Assembly (NCBI RefSeq): GCF_024584805.1
Contig: NZ_CP075715.1
Span: 3,158,026 to 3,222,025 of the forward strand
DNA: 64,000 nt
Origin: Streptomyces sp. FIT100
Lineage (GTDB): Bacteria; Actinomycetota; Actinomycetes; Streptomycetales; Streptomycetaceae
Direction: 5' to 3'
Notes under the pieces: model-generated
What the model saw: only the letters and a program-made list of their open reading frames with translations
What the model was told of the DNA's origin: nothing
Databases searched by the model: none
Program-made: the position numbers and the translations under genes
Shown: positions 55,239 to 63,270 of the stretch, in pieces
Position numbering within the stretch: the stretch's first letter is position 1
Layout: each line of letters opens with the position of its first letter

Positions 55239-56129
55239 TCAATGACGCTGCGTATGCCCGGTGCGTTCCCGCTGGTCAGCCGCGCCGCCCGCGCCCACAA
55301 GACCTGTGGCGACACCGCTGAGCCGAGGCCCGAACCGGCGCATCTCACGCTGCCCGACGGCCGCGATGGCCCCCGGCAGGGCGCCCCGCACCGACTGCAT
55401 CCCGCCCAGCCACCACTGCGCGTACACATGGGCCTTGCGCCGCTCGATCCCGGCGACGATCCGGTCCACGGCGGGACCCAGCGGATATGTGCGGTTCGCC
55501 GGCCACGGCAGCCGCTGCCGCAGCTCGCGCATCACCTCGTCCTCGTCGGCTCCGCGGACCATGTCCGTGTCCGTCCAGGAGAGATAGCCGACGCCCACCT
55601 TGACGCCCTTGTACGCCACCTCCGCCCGCAGCGCGTGGGCGAACGCCTCCACACCCGACTTGGACGCGCAGTACGCCGTCATCATCGGCGCCGGGGTGAT
55701 CGCGGCGAGCGAGGCGATCTGCAGGAAGTAGCCGCGGCTCGCCGTCAGCGCCGGCAGGAAGGCCCGGCAGGTGACCGCGCTGCCCACGAGGTTGACCTCG
55801 ATGACCCGCCGCCACGCCCCCGGGTCGGAGTCGGCGAACGGCCCGCCGGACGCGACGCCCGCGTTGGCGACCACGATGTCGACCTTGCCGAACCGCTCCT
55901 TCACCTCCTGCGCGACCCGCGCCATCGCCTCGTGGTCGGTCACGTCCGCGTGCCAGTGGTCGCAGTCGGTGTGCAGCCGGCCCGCGACGGCCTTCAGCTC
56001 CTCGGGCTCCAGACCGACGAGCGCGATCTTCGCGCCGCGCGCGGACAGCTTGCGGGCGAGCAGCTCCCCGACCCCGCGGGCCGCTCCCGTGACGACGGCG
56101 ACCTGCCCCTCCAGACTCACCTTGCTCAT
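55239..56129 (-). CDS. Short-chain dehydrogenase (third gene of the monooxygenase operon)
   Basis: A 296-residue SDR with TGAARGVGELLA, NAG motif ANAGVASGG, Ser in QIASLAAIT and the catalytic YCASK. The C-terminal 40 residues (KAHVYAQWWLGGMQSV...) resemble the membrane-associated SadH/Rv3085-type SDRs. The start ATG overlaps the hydrolase stop (ATGA). It presumably oxidises the alcohol freed by the hydrolase. Confidence 0.88.
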   Translation of the reverse strand: MSKVSLEGQVAVVTGAARGVGELLARKLSARGAKIALVGLEPEELKAVAGRLHTDCDHWHADVTDHEAMARVAQEVKERFGKVDIVVANAGVASGGPFADSDPGAWRRVIEVNLVGSAVTCRAFLPALTASRGYFLQIASLAAITPAPMMTAYCASKSGVEAFAHALRAEVAYKGVKVGVGYLSWTDTDMVRGADEDEVMRELRQRLPWPANRTYPLGPAVDRIVAGIERRKAHVYAQWWLGGMQSVRGALPGAIAAVGQREMRRFGPRLSGVATGLVGAGGAADQRERTGHTQRH

Positions 56130-57052
56130 AGGGCCCTCTCCTCCTGCGTCAGATAGGCGTTCACGAGCGCCCGGATCCGGCCGCTGACCGCCTCGGGCGC
56201 CTCCACCGGCGTCATGTGCCCCATGCCGGTGAGCTCGTCGAGGCCCACGCACTCGGGCAGCGCCTCGGCCAGCGCGCGGGCGTGTGCGATCGGGGTGAGC
56301 CGGTCGGCGGTGCCCGCGACGACGGCGGTGGGCACCCGCAACTCCCGTACGCCCGCGTCGAGATCGAGCTCGGCGAGCACCCGCGCCCAGGCCACCCGGG
56401 CGGGCCGCGGGCAGGCGTGCACGATCCGGGCGCACTCGGCGACCTTCTCCGGCGCCGAGCCCGGCCCCATCGTCCCGTACCGCAGGATCCGCTTGGAGAG
56501 CGGAGTGACCGGGCCGAGCGGGGCAGGCGAGCCGAGGATCGAGCGGGTGATCCGGGTCCGTAGCGGCCCCGGGCGCATCGGCACCACCAGCGACTCGGCG
56601 ACGAGCCGTGAACTGCCCGTGCTGCACAGCAGCGCGGCCGCGGCGTGCTCCGCGAACCCAGGCCGCGCCGCGGCCGCCATGAGCGTCATCCCGCCCATGG
56701 AGTGCCCGGCCAGCACGGCCTTCGTGCCGGGTTCGAGCGCGGTGGCGAGCACCGCCTCCAGATCGTCGGCGAGCGTCTCGGTGCTGTGCCCCGTCTTCGC
56801 GGCGGCGGGCGTACGGCCGTGGCCGCGCTGGTCGTACGCGATCACACGGTGATCGGCGGCCAGGTCCCGTATCTGGGCGGCCCAGAAGTGGGTGGAGCAG
56901 GTCCAGCCGTGGGCGAGCACGACGGCGGGCGCACCGTCGGGGCCGTGCAGCTCCACGTGGATGCGCGAGCCGTCGGCCGACACGGCGGTCAGTTCGCGGG
57001 CGGCGACGGGCGGGGCGGCCGCGCCGGCGGACCGCTTCATGAGCCGGCTCAC
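56126..57052 (-). CDS. Alpha/beta-hydrolase (second gene of the monooxygenase operon)
   Basis: A 308-residue esterase-type hydrolase: nucleophile elbow GHSMGGM, oxyanion HGWTCSTHFW, acid Asp in GTADRLTP, His in GMGHMTPVE. The GTG start overlaps the monooxygenase stop (GTGA). It probably cleaves the ester made by the upstream Baeyer-Villiger-type monooxygenase. Confidence 0.88.
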   Translation of the reverse strand: MSRLMKRSAGAAAPPVAARELTAVSADGSRIHVELHGPDGAPAVVLAHGWTCSTHFWAAQIRDLAADHRVIAYDQRGHGRTPAAAKTGHSTETLADDLEAVLATALEPGTKAVLAGHSMGGMTLMAAAARPGFAEHAAAALLCSTGSSRLVAESLVVPMRPGPLRTRITRSILGSPAPLGPVTPLSKRILRYGTMGPGSAPEKVAECARIVHACPRPARVAWARVLAELDLDAGVRELRVPTAVVAGTADRLTPIAHARALAEALPECVGLDELTGMGHMTPVEAPEAVSGRIRALVNAYLTQEERAL

Positions 57053-58578
57053 TTGGCCTCCTCCGCGACGAGCTGCGAGGCGTCCTTGCCGGTACGGGAG
57101 GACCGGGGCGGGCGGACCACCTCGTACTCGGCGAGGTCCACATGCCGGGTCTCGCGCCGGAACTCCCCCGTCGTACCTGGCCAGATGGTGGTGTTGCGGC
57201 CGCTCGCGTCCAGGTACCAGCTGGTGCAGCCGCCCGTGTTCCACACGGTCCGCTTCATCCGCTCCTGGACCCGCCGGTTCCAGGCGCCGACGGCCGAGGG
57301 GCGGGCGCCGAGCGCGACCCGGCCTCCGAGGACGTCCAGCTGGCGCAGGTAGTCGGCCATGTAGTTCAGCTGGGACTCGATCATCAGGATCATCGAGCTG
57401 TTCCCGAGGCCCGTGTTGGGGCCGATGATCGTCATCCAGTTGGGGAATCCGGCGGCGGTCGCGCCGCGCAGCGACTCCATGCCGTCCTTCCACGCCTCGG
57501 CGAGCGTGTGCCCGTCCGCGCCCACGACCCGCTCGGCGATGGGCATGTCGGTGACGTGGAAGCCGGTGCCGAAGACGATCGCGTCCACCTCGGCCTCGGT
57601 CCCGTCGGCGGCGACGAGCGTCGAGCCCCGTATCTCCGCCAGCCCCGAGGCGACGACGTCCACATTGGGCCGCGCGAGCGCCGGGTAGTAGTCGCTGGAC
57701 AGCAGGATGCGCTTGCAGCCGATGCGGTACGAGGGCGTCAGCTTCGCCCGAAGCGCAGGGTCCTTGATCGCCTTGTTCATATTGGCCCTGGCGAGCGACT
57801 CGACGAGCCCGAGCTCCTTCGGCCGCTTGGTGAAAGCACTGACCTGCAACTCCCTGATGCCCCAGAGCAGTCCGCGGCGCGCGGCCCCGGTGAACGGCAG
57901 CTGCCGGTGCAGCCAGCGCTCGGCTCCGCTGATCCGCCGGTCCATCCGCGGCATCACCCACGGCGGGGTCCGCTGGAACAGCGTCAGCCGCTCCGCCTCG
58001 GGCTGGACGGCGGGCACGATCTGGATCGCGGACGCACCGGTCCCGACCATCGCGACGCGCTTTCCGCGCAGGTCGTAGTCGTGGTCCCAGCGGGAGGAGT
58101 GGAAGACCTTGCCGGGGAAGCCGGCGAGCCCGGGGATCTCGGGGATCTTCGGGTCGGAGAGCGGCCCGGTGGCCGAGACGACGACATCGGCGGTGAGCCG
58201 GCCCTGTGAGGTCTCGATCTCCCAGCGCAGCTCGTCCGCGTCCCAGCGCATCATCGTCACTTCATGGTCGAAGCGGATGTGCGGGTGGAGCCGGAAGGTG
58301 TCGGCGACGTGCTCCAGATACGCGCGGATGTGCTCCTGGCCGGAGAAGGTGCGCGGCCAGTCGGGGTTGGGCGCGAACGAGAACGAGTAGAGGTGGGAGG
58401 GCACGTCGCAGGCGCACCCCGGATAGCTGTTGTCGCGCCACGTCCCGCCGACCGATCCGGCCCGCTCCAGGACGACGAAGTCGGTGATCCCCTCGCGGCG
58501 CAGCCGGACGGCGGCCCCGAGGCCGCCGAATCCGGATCCGATCACCGCCACTCGTACGTGCTCGTGCTGCCGGCCCAT
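57049..58578 (-). CDS. FAD-dependent Baeyer-Villiger-type monooxygenase
   Basis: A 509-residue class B flavoprotein: FAD motif VIGSGFGGLGA at 13-23, NADP motif VGTGASAIQ and the BVMO fingerprint FPGKVFHSSRWD. It inserts oxygen next to a ketone to give an ester or lactone. ATG 58578 follows GGGAGG at six bases. Divergent from a MerR gene by 131 bases. The order monooxygenase-hydrolase-SDR recalls the mymA-lipR-sadH operon of Mycobacterium tuberculosis. Confidence 0.92.
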   Translation of the reverse strand: MGRQHEHVRVAVIGSGFGGLGAAVRLRREGITDFVVLERAGSVGGTWRDNSYPGCACDVPSHLYSFSFAPNPDWPRTFSGQEHIRAYLEHVADTFRLHPHIRFDHEVTMMRWDADELRWEIETSQGRLTADVVVSATGPLSDPKIPEIPGLAGFPGKVFHSSRWDHDYDLRGKRVAMVGTGASAIQIVPAVQPEAERLTLFQRTPPWVMPRMDRRISGAERWLHRQLPFTGAARRGLLWGIRELQVSAFTKRPKELGLVESLARANMNKAIKDPALRAKLTPSYRIGCKRILLSSDYYPALARPNVDVVASGLAEIRGSTLVAADGTEAEVDAIVFGTGFHVTDMPIAERVVGADGHTLAEAWKDGMESLRGATAAGFPNWMTIIGPNTGLGNSSMILMIESQLNYMADYLRQLDVLGGRVALGARPSAVGAWNRRVQERMKRTVWNTGGCTSWYLDASGRNTTIWPGTTGEFRRETRHVDLAEYEVVRPPRSSRTGKDASQLVAEEAK

Positions 58579-58681
58579 GCCGCCGCCTCCCGCCGAACGA
58601 CCAATCACGCCAGCATTCACTGGCACGGTTGGCAGAGTAGGGCCTCGGCTTTGCGGGCGGTAGAGGTCGGACCCAACAAGT

Positions 58682-58692
58682 TACCCGCGGTA
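58682..58692. promoter_or_regulatory. Candidate MerR operator
   Basis: An 11-bp dyad TACC-CGC-GGTA in the divergent promoter region, 17 bases before the MerR start. MerR proteins bind dyads in their promoter spacers; this is a candidate only. Confidence 0.35.
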
Positions 58693-58709
58693 CAACATAG
58701 GCTTCAGCT

Positions 58710-59354
58710 GTGGCAGAAGGACGCGAGTACCGCATGGAGGAGCTGGCCGAGGAGGCCGGCATCACGGTGCGCACCCTGCGCTTCTACCGCGAGCGCGGCC
58801 TGATCCCGCCACCGCGCAGGGAGGGCCGTATCGCCTGGTACGACGCCCACCACCTGGCCCGGCTGCGCACCATCGCCGCACTCCTTGAGCGCGGCCACAC
58901 ACTGAGTGGCATCGCCGACCTCGCCGCCGCGTTCGACAGCGGGCGGGACGTCGGCGAGGTGCTCGGCCTCGGCGAACCCACCGAGGAGACCCCGGTCCGC
59001 CTCACCCCCGAGGAACTCGCCGACTACTTCGAGGGCGAGGTCACCCCCGAGAACCTCGCCGCCGCGCTCGACCTCGGCTACCTCGCCACCGACGGCGACG
59101 AGATCGTCCACATCAGCCGCCGCCTGCTCGACGTCTCCTCCGCCCTCGTCAAGGAGGGCGTCCCCCTCGCCGCCGTCCTCGCCGCGGGCCGCGAGGTCCG
59201 CACCCACGCGGACGCCCTCGCACGGCTCTTCACCGACCTCCTCCGCGAACACGCCTCCGACGAGGAGGACATCGCCCGGCTGCGCCCGCTGGCGAAGAGT
59301 GTGGTGGACGCGGAACTGTCGATGGCGCTGGACCGCCGCCTCCGCGAACGCTAG
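58710..59354 (+). CDS. MerR-family regulator
   Basis: A 214-residue regulator: MerR DNA-binding domain at about 7-75 (YRMEELAEEAGITVRTLRFYRERGLIPPPRREGRIAWYD), then an acidic helical effector domain unlike the small metal sensors. The GTG start has no ribosome site; ACAACAT lies about 12-18 bases upstream, so a leaderless mRNA is possible. Divergent from the monooxygenase operon, which it probably controls. Confidence 0.88.
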   Translation: MAEGREYRMEELAEEAGITVRTLRFYRERGLIPPPRREGRIAWYDAHHLARLRTIAALLERGHTLSGIADLAAAFDSGRDVGEVLGLGEPTEETPVRLTPEELADYFEGEVTPENLAAALDLGYLATDGDEIVHISRRLLDVSSALVKEGVPLAAVLAAGREVRTHADALARLFTDLLREHASDEEDIARLRPLAKSVVDAELSMALDRRLRER

Positions 59355-59447
59355 GGAGGGTCTTCACCGTGGCGTCGTCCGCCCGCAGGGCGGGCCCGGC
59401 GACGTCTGGCGCGTGCGATCGCAAGGCGGAAGAGGGAGTCCATGCGG

Positions 59448-59480
59448 TGGGGGCACCTCCCGTGCCCGAAGGGCTACGGG
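59448..59480. repeat. Dispersed palindromic repeat, intergenic copy
   Basis: GGGGGCACCTCCC then GGGCTACGGGGG with a partly symmetric centre, the same pattern as in cbiM (47408-47442). It lies in the 277-base gap between the MerR gene and the next gene end, which otherwise shows no gene. Confidence 0.6.
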
Positions 59481-59631
59481 GGCGGGAACACCTCCCAGGC
59501 GCGAGCTCAGGGGAAGGAGCGTGCCAGACGCCGCCGGGCCGACGGGACGAAGACACGGCCCAGGGCGGTTCGCCCTCGATGCGGCCCGGCGGCCCGGTGA
59601 GCGGTTCGCCCGCGGGGCGGCCGGTGAGGCG

Positions 59632-60612
59632 TCACCAGCCGGCCGGCAGCCACCACCGGGCCTTGTACAGGCCCCCGTTCACCAACCGGTACGCCCCGGC
59701 CGGCCGGTGCACCGTCACCTCCCGCGTCCACCATGTCTCCCCCAAGCCGCCCTCCGGCACCGTCGACGCCACCCGCCCGCCCACCGGCTCGTCACCGACC
59801 GACTTCACCCGCGCCCGGCTGATCCCCTCCGCGCCCGCGAAGTCCCGCAGGAACGCGTTGCGGCCCGGCGCGTACTGGTACACCGCCGACCCCGTGGTCA
59901 CCCACAGCCGGTCCGCCCGCCCCGCGACCCGCGCCAGATCGTGCCCGTGCGGGCTCGGCAGCGGCGTCTCGAAGACCGCGGACAGAGTCGGCCGGGCCCT
60001 CGTACTGCCCGCTCTCAGCGCCACCAGCCGGTCCCCGCCGAGCGCCCACAGCACCCCGCGCCGCTCGTCCCACTGGAGCCCGTGCGCGTCGTCCAGCCGG
60101 TACGAGGCGAAGGGCCCGCCCACCGGTCCCTGCTCGGCGGCGTAGAGCCTGACCACGTCGCCGGTGCTGCCGGCCACGGCCACACGGCCGTCGGGCAGCA
60201 GCTCGATGCTGTGCGGATTGACCTCGATGCCGCCGGGCGCGAGCGCGTCGCCCCAATGGCGTCTGCCGGACGGGTACTCGACGACCGCCGCGAAGCCGAA
60301 CGACGCCGTCACGAGCACATACACCCGCCCCCGGTACACGCGCACCTTCGCCTCGTCGGGGTACACCCAGCTCCTGGCCGGCTCCAGATCGGCGTAGCGC
60401 GCGTCCCCGACCGGTGAGAACGCCCACTTCACGACCGCCGGATCGGCCTCCGGGTCCCAGACCCCCCGCGCCCCGTCGAGCAGCAGGACCCGCCTGGACG
60501 CCTGGTCGGTGACGAGCAGGTCGGGCCCGCCGGGGGCAGGGGGGCCGGCGGGCGGCGGCGCCGCGCCCACGGCCAGCAGGCAGAGCGCCAGCGCCCCGAC
60601 GAGCGTCCGCAT
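59632..60612 (-). CDS. Secreted beta-propeller-like protein
   Basis: A 326-residue protein with a cleavable signal peptide (MRTLVGALALCLLAVGAAPPP) and a domain of repeated beta strands (DLLVTDQASRRVLLLDGARG, GIEVNPHSIELLPDGRVAVAGS, HGLQWDERRGVLWALGGDRLVAL). It resembles an uncharacterised family of actinobacterial secreted propellers (DUF6528-like). No catalytic residue can be named. It starts seven bases after the exonuclease gene, probably one transcript. Confidence 0.8.
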   Translation of the reverse strand: MRTLVGALALCLLAVGAAPPPAGPPAPGGPDLLVTDQASRRVLLLDGARGVWDPEADPAVVKWAFSPVGDARYADLEPARSWVYPDEAKVRVYRGRVYVLVTASFGFAAVVEYPSGRRHWGDALAPGGIEVNPHSIELLPDGRVAVAGSTGDVVRLYAAEQGPVGGPFASYRLDDAHGLQWDERRGVLWALGGDRLVALRAGSTRARPTLSAVFETPLPSPHGHDLARVAGRADRLWVTTGSAVYQYAPGRNAFLRDFAGAEGISRARVKSVGDEPVGGRVASTVPEGGLGETWWTREVTVHRPAGAYRLVNGGLYKARWWLPAGW

Positions 60613-60619
60613 GCGCGCG

Positions 60620-61429
60620 CTACTGCTCGAAGACCGCCGTCACCGGCGCGTGGTCGCTCCACCGCTCACCATGGCTCGCCGCCCGCTCCACGAACGCCTT
60701 CACGCACTTGCCTGCGAGCCGGGGCGTCGCCACGAGCAGGTCGATGCGCCAGCCGGTGTCGTTGTCGAAGGCGCGCCCCCGGTACGACCACCACGAGTAC
60801 GGCCCCTCCTGCTCGGGATGCATCGCCCGGACGACGTCCACGTAGCCGGCGCCGGCCTCGCCGTCCTGGTACACGCGGCCGAGCCAGGCGCGCTCCTCCG
60901 GCAGGAAGCCGGAGTTCTTCCTGTTGCCCTTCCAGTTCCTGAGGTCGGACTCCTGGTGGGCGATGTTCCAGTCACCGCAGACGAGGACGTCGCGCCCGTC
61001 GGCCGCCGCCCGCGCCCTGCGGTCCTTGAGGTACGGCAGGAACGCGTCCATGAAGCGGTACTTCTCGTCCTGCCGCTCCGTCCCGACCTCGCCCGAGGGG
61101 AGGTAGAGGCTGCCCACCGTGACACCGGGCAGGTCGATCTCGACGTACCGGCCGCTCCCGTCGAACTCCGCGCTGCCGAATCCGGTCCGCACCGCGTCCG
61201 GCTCGCGCCGCGAGTAGACGGAGACGCCCGCGCGCCCCTTGGCCGCCGCGGGGACGTGGACCACGTGCCAGCCCTCGGGGTCGCGCACCTCCTCGGGCAG
61301 CTGGTGCGCCTCGGCCCGCACTTCCTGCAGGCAGACGACGTCGGCGGAGGTCTGCGCCAGCCACTCGACGAAGCCCTTCCTGGCGGCGGCACGCAGACCG
61401 TTGACATTCACGGAGGTCACAGTGAGCAT
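60620..61429 (-). CDS. xthA: Exodeoxyribonuclease III
   Basis: A 269-residue AP endonuclease/3'-5' exonuclease for base-excision repair. Motifs: MLTVTSVNVNGLRAA, CLQEVRA, YLPSGE, LVCGDWNIAH and the catalytic SDHAPV. ATG 61429 is chosen; an extended frame upstream is antisense to the GNAT gene. Divergent from the GNAT gene by 51 bases. Confidence 0.93.
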   Translation of the reverse strand: MLTVTSVNVNGLRAAARKGFVEWLAQTSADVVCLQEVRAEAHQLPEEVRDPEGWHVVHVPAAAKGRAGVSVYSRREPDAVRTGFGSAEFDGSGRYVEIDLPGVTVGSLYLPSGEVGTERQDEKYRFMDAFLPYLKDRRARAAADGRDVLVCGDWNIAHQESDLRNWKGNRKNSGFLPEERAWLGRVYQDGEAGAGYVDVVRAMHPEQEGPYSWWSYRGRAFDNDTGWRIDLLVATPRLAGKCVKAFVERAASHGERWSDHAPVTAVFEQ

Positions 61430-61480
61430 CCCGGCAGAGTATCCGAGGGGCTGCCCCCGCACGCATATACGATGGTTCGC

Positions 61481-61960
61481 ATGGATTTCCGCCCCATGCC
61501 CTTCGACCATCCCGACGCCGTCAAGCTCAACGACGAGGTGCAGCTCGAATACGCCGAGCGCTACGGCGACGAGGGTGACGCCACCCCGCTCGACCCGTCC
61601 ATGTTCGTCCCGCCGCTCGGGCTCTATCTGCTCGCGTACGACCCGCTGGGCCGCCCCGTCGCCACCGGCGGCTGGCGCACCCAGGACGAGAACGACGAGG
61701 GGTACGCGAACGGCGACGCCGAGCTCAAGCGGATGTACGTCGTACCGGAGGCGCGCGGCCTCGGCCTGGCCCGGCGGATCCTGGCGGCCCTGGAGGAGGA
61801 CGCCCGCGCGGCCGGCCGCACCCGGATGGTGCTGGAGACGGGCACGGCACAGCCCGAGGCGATCGCGCTGTACGCGTCGAGCGGCTACGAGCCGTGCGTG
61901 AAGTTCGGCTACTACCGGCACTACGAGACCAGCCGCTGCTTCGCGAAGCCGCTGACGTGA
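61481..61960 (+). CDS. GNAT-family N-acetyltransferase
   Basis: A 159-residue acetyl-CoA-dependent transferase with the acetyl-CoA loop VVPEARGLGLARRILAALE and the C-terminal helix ALYASSGYEPC. The substrate is unknown. ATG 61481 has no ribosome site, and a TATACG hexamer sits at 61467-61472, so the mRNA may start at the ATG itself; ATG 61472 is the alternative. Divergent from xthA. Confidence 0.88.
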   Translation: MDFRPMPFDHPDAVKLNDEVQLEYAERYGDEGDATPLDPSMFVPPLGLYLLAYDPLGRPVATGGWRTQDENDEGYANGDAELKRMYVVPEARGLGLARRILAALEEDARAAGRTRMVLETGTAQPEAIALYASSGYEPCVKFGYYRHYETSRCFAKPLT

Positions 61961-62068
61961 CCGTGAAGCGCTCCTGACAAACCCCGTCGCCCGTGGCACG
62001 CTGCCTCACGCAAGCCGATCCGCACCGTTCTCGTCCCCCCACCCCTGCCCCGGCAGAAGGAGACATGC

Positions 62069-63073
62069 GTGAGACGCCATCGCACAGCCACAGCCGTTCT
62101 GTTAGCCGTCGGAGCTCTGCTCACCGGCGGCCTGAGCACCGCCGCCGCGGCCGTTCCCGCGCCGGTTCCGACCCACAGCGTCCCGGCCGCCGGACAGCAC
62201 AAGGCGGCCGCCTTCTGGACCGCGGAGCGGATGCGCGGCGCCGTTCCGCTCGATCTGCACCTCGGCGCCGGTGAGTTGACGACCCTGAAGGCCCCGGAGC
62301 GCGGCCCGGCGACGACCACCGTCGCCCCGACCGCCCTCGCCCCGGCAGCCTCCCCGGCCACACTCTCCCCGGCCACCGTCACCCCCGCCGCCTTCCCGCA
62401 GGCGGGCGGGCCCTGGACCGGCGGCGGAGCGGTCGTGAAGACCTCGGGCCGGGTGTTCTTCACCTTCCAGGGCCGCACGGCATCCTGCTCCGGAAACGCT
62501 GTGACCAGCCAGAACGCCAGCACGGTCATCACCGCCGGGCACTGCGTCAAGTACCAGGGCAGCTGGCACACCGACTGGGTCTTCGTGCCCGCTTACGACA
62601 ACGGCCAGGCCCCGTACGGCCAGTGGACCGCCTCCAAGACCCTCACCACCCCGCAGTGGGAGGCGAGCGAGGACATCAACTACGACGTCGGCGCGGCGGT
62701 CGTCGCCCCGCTGAACGGCCAGAAGCTGACGTCGGTCACCGGCGCGCAGGGCATCCAGTTCAACGGCGGCTACAACAAGCAGATGTACGCCTTCGGCTTC
62801 CCCGCCGCGTCGCCGTACGACGGCACGAAGCTGATCCACTGCAGCGGGAACAGCTCGCGGGACTTCCTGCTCTCGAACGACCACAGCCTGGGCTGCAACA
62901 TGACGGGCGGCTCCAGCGGCGGACCCTGGTTCACCGGCTTCAGCGAGTCGGCCGGCACCGGTCTGCAGGTCTCGGTGAACAGCTTCGGCTACACCTTCCT
63001 GCCGAACCGGATGTTCGGCCCGTACTTCGGCGATGAGGCGAAGGCCCTGTACGACACGGCTCAGGTGTCCTGA
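62069..63073 (+). CDS. Secreted trypsin-like serine protease
   Basis: A 334-residue exported peptidase. A signal peptide (MRRHRTATAVLLAVGALLTGGLSTAAAA) and a 90-residue pro-region rich in Ala/Pro/Thr precede the catalytic domain: His in ITAGHC, Asp in NYDVGAAVV, Ser in GGSSGGPWF. This is the V8/trypsin-like type common in Streptomyces. GTG 62069 follows AAGGAG at eight bases. A terminator follows immediately. Confidence 0.92.
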   Translation: MRRHRTATAVLLAVGALLTGGLSTAAAAVPAPVPTHSVPAAGQHKAAAFWTAERMRGAVPLDLHLGAGELTTLKAPERGPATTTVAPTALAPAASPATLSPATVTPAAFPQAGGPWTGGGAVVKTSGRVFFTFQGRTASCSGNAVTSQNASTVITAGHCVKYQGSWHTDWVFVPAYDNGQAPYGQWTASKTLTTPQWEASEDINYDVGAAVVAPLNGQKLTSVTGAQGIQFNGGYNKQMYAFGFPAASPYDGTKLIHCSGNSSRDFLLSNDHSLGCNMTGGSSGGPWFTGFSESAGTGLQVSVNSFGYTFLPNRMFGPYFGDEAKALYDTAQVS

Positions 63074-63079
63074 CAGCGT

Positions 63080-63112
63080 CCGGCGCCGTGGGCGTACGCC
63101 CCACGGCGCCGG
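63080..63112 (+). terminator. Terminator after the protease gene
   Basis: A perfect 13-bp stem (63080-63092 with 63100-63112), seven-base loop, seven bases past the stop. The rest of the 197-base gap has repeated GCGGTCCGGC and CCCATGG motifs and no gene. Confidence 0.75.
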
Positions 63113-63270
63113 CGCGGCACCGACAGGCCGGCGGCGCGACCGCCGGCCCGGGCGCCGACCACCGGGCAGACCCATGGGCGGTCCGGCCGATGCGCGGGCC
63201 GGTCCATGCGCGGTCCGGCGGTGGCGCACGCCCATGGACGCCGCGCGTCCGGCTCCGTGAAGATGCTCGG

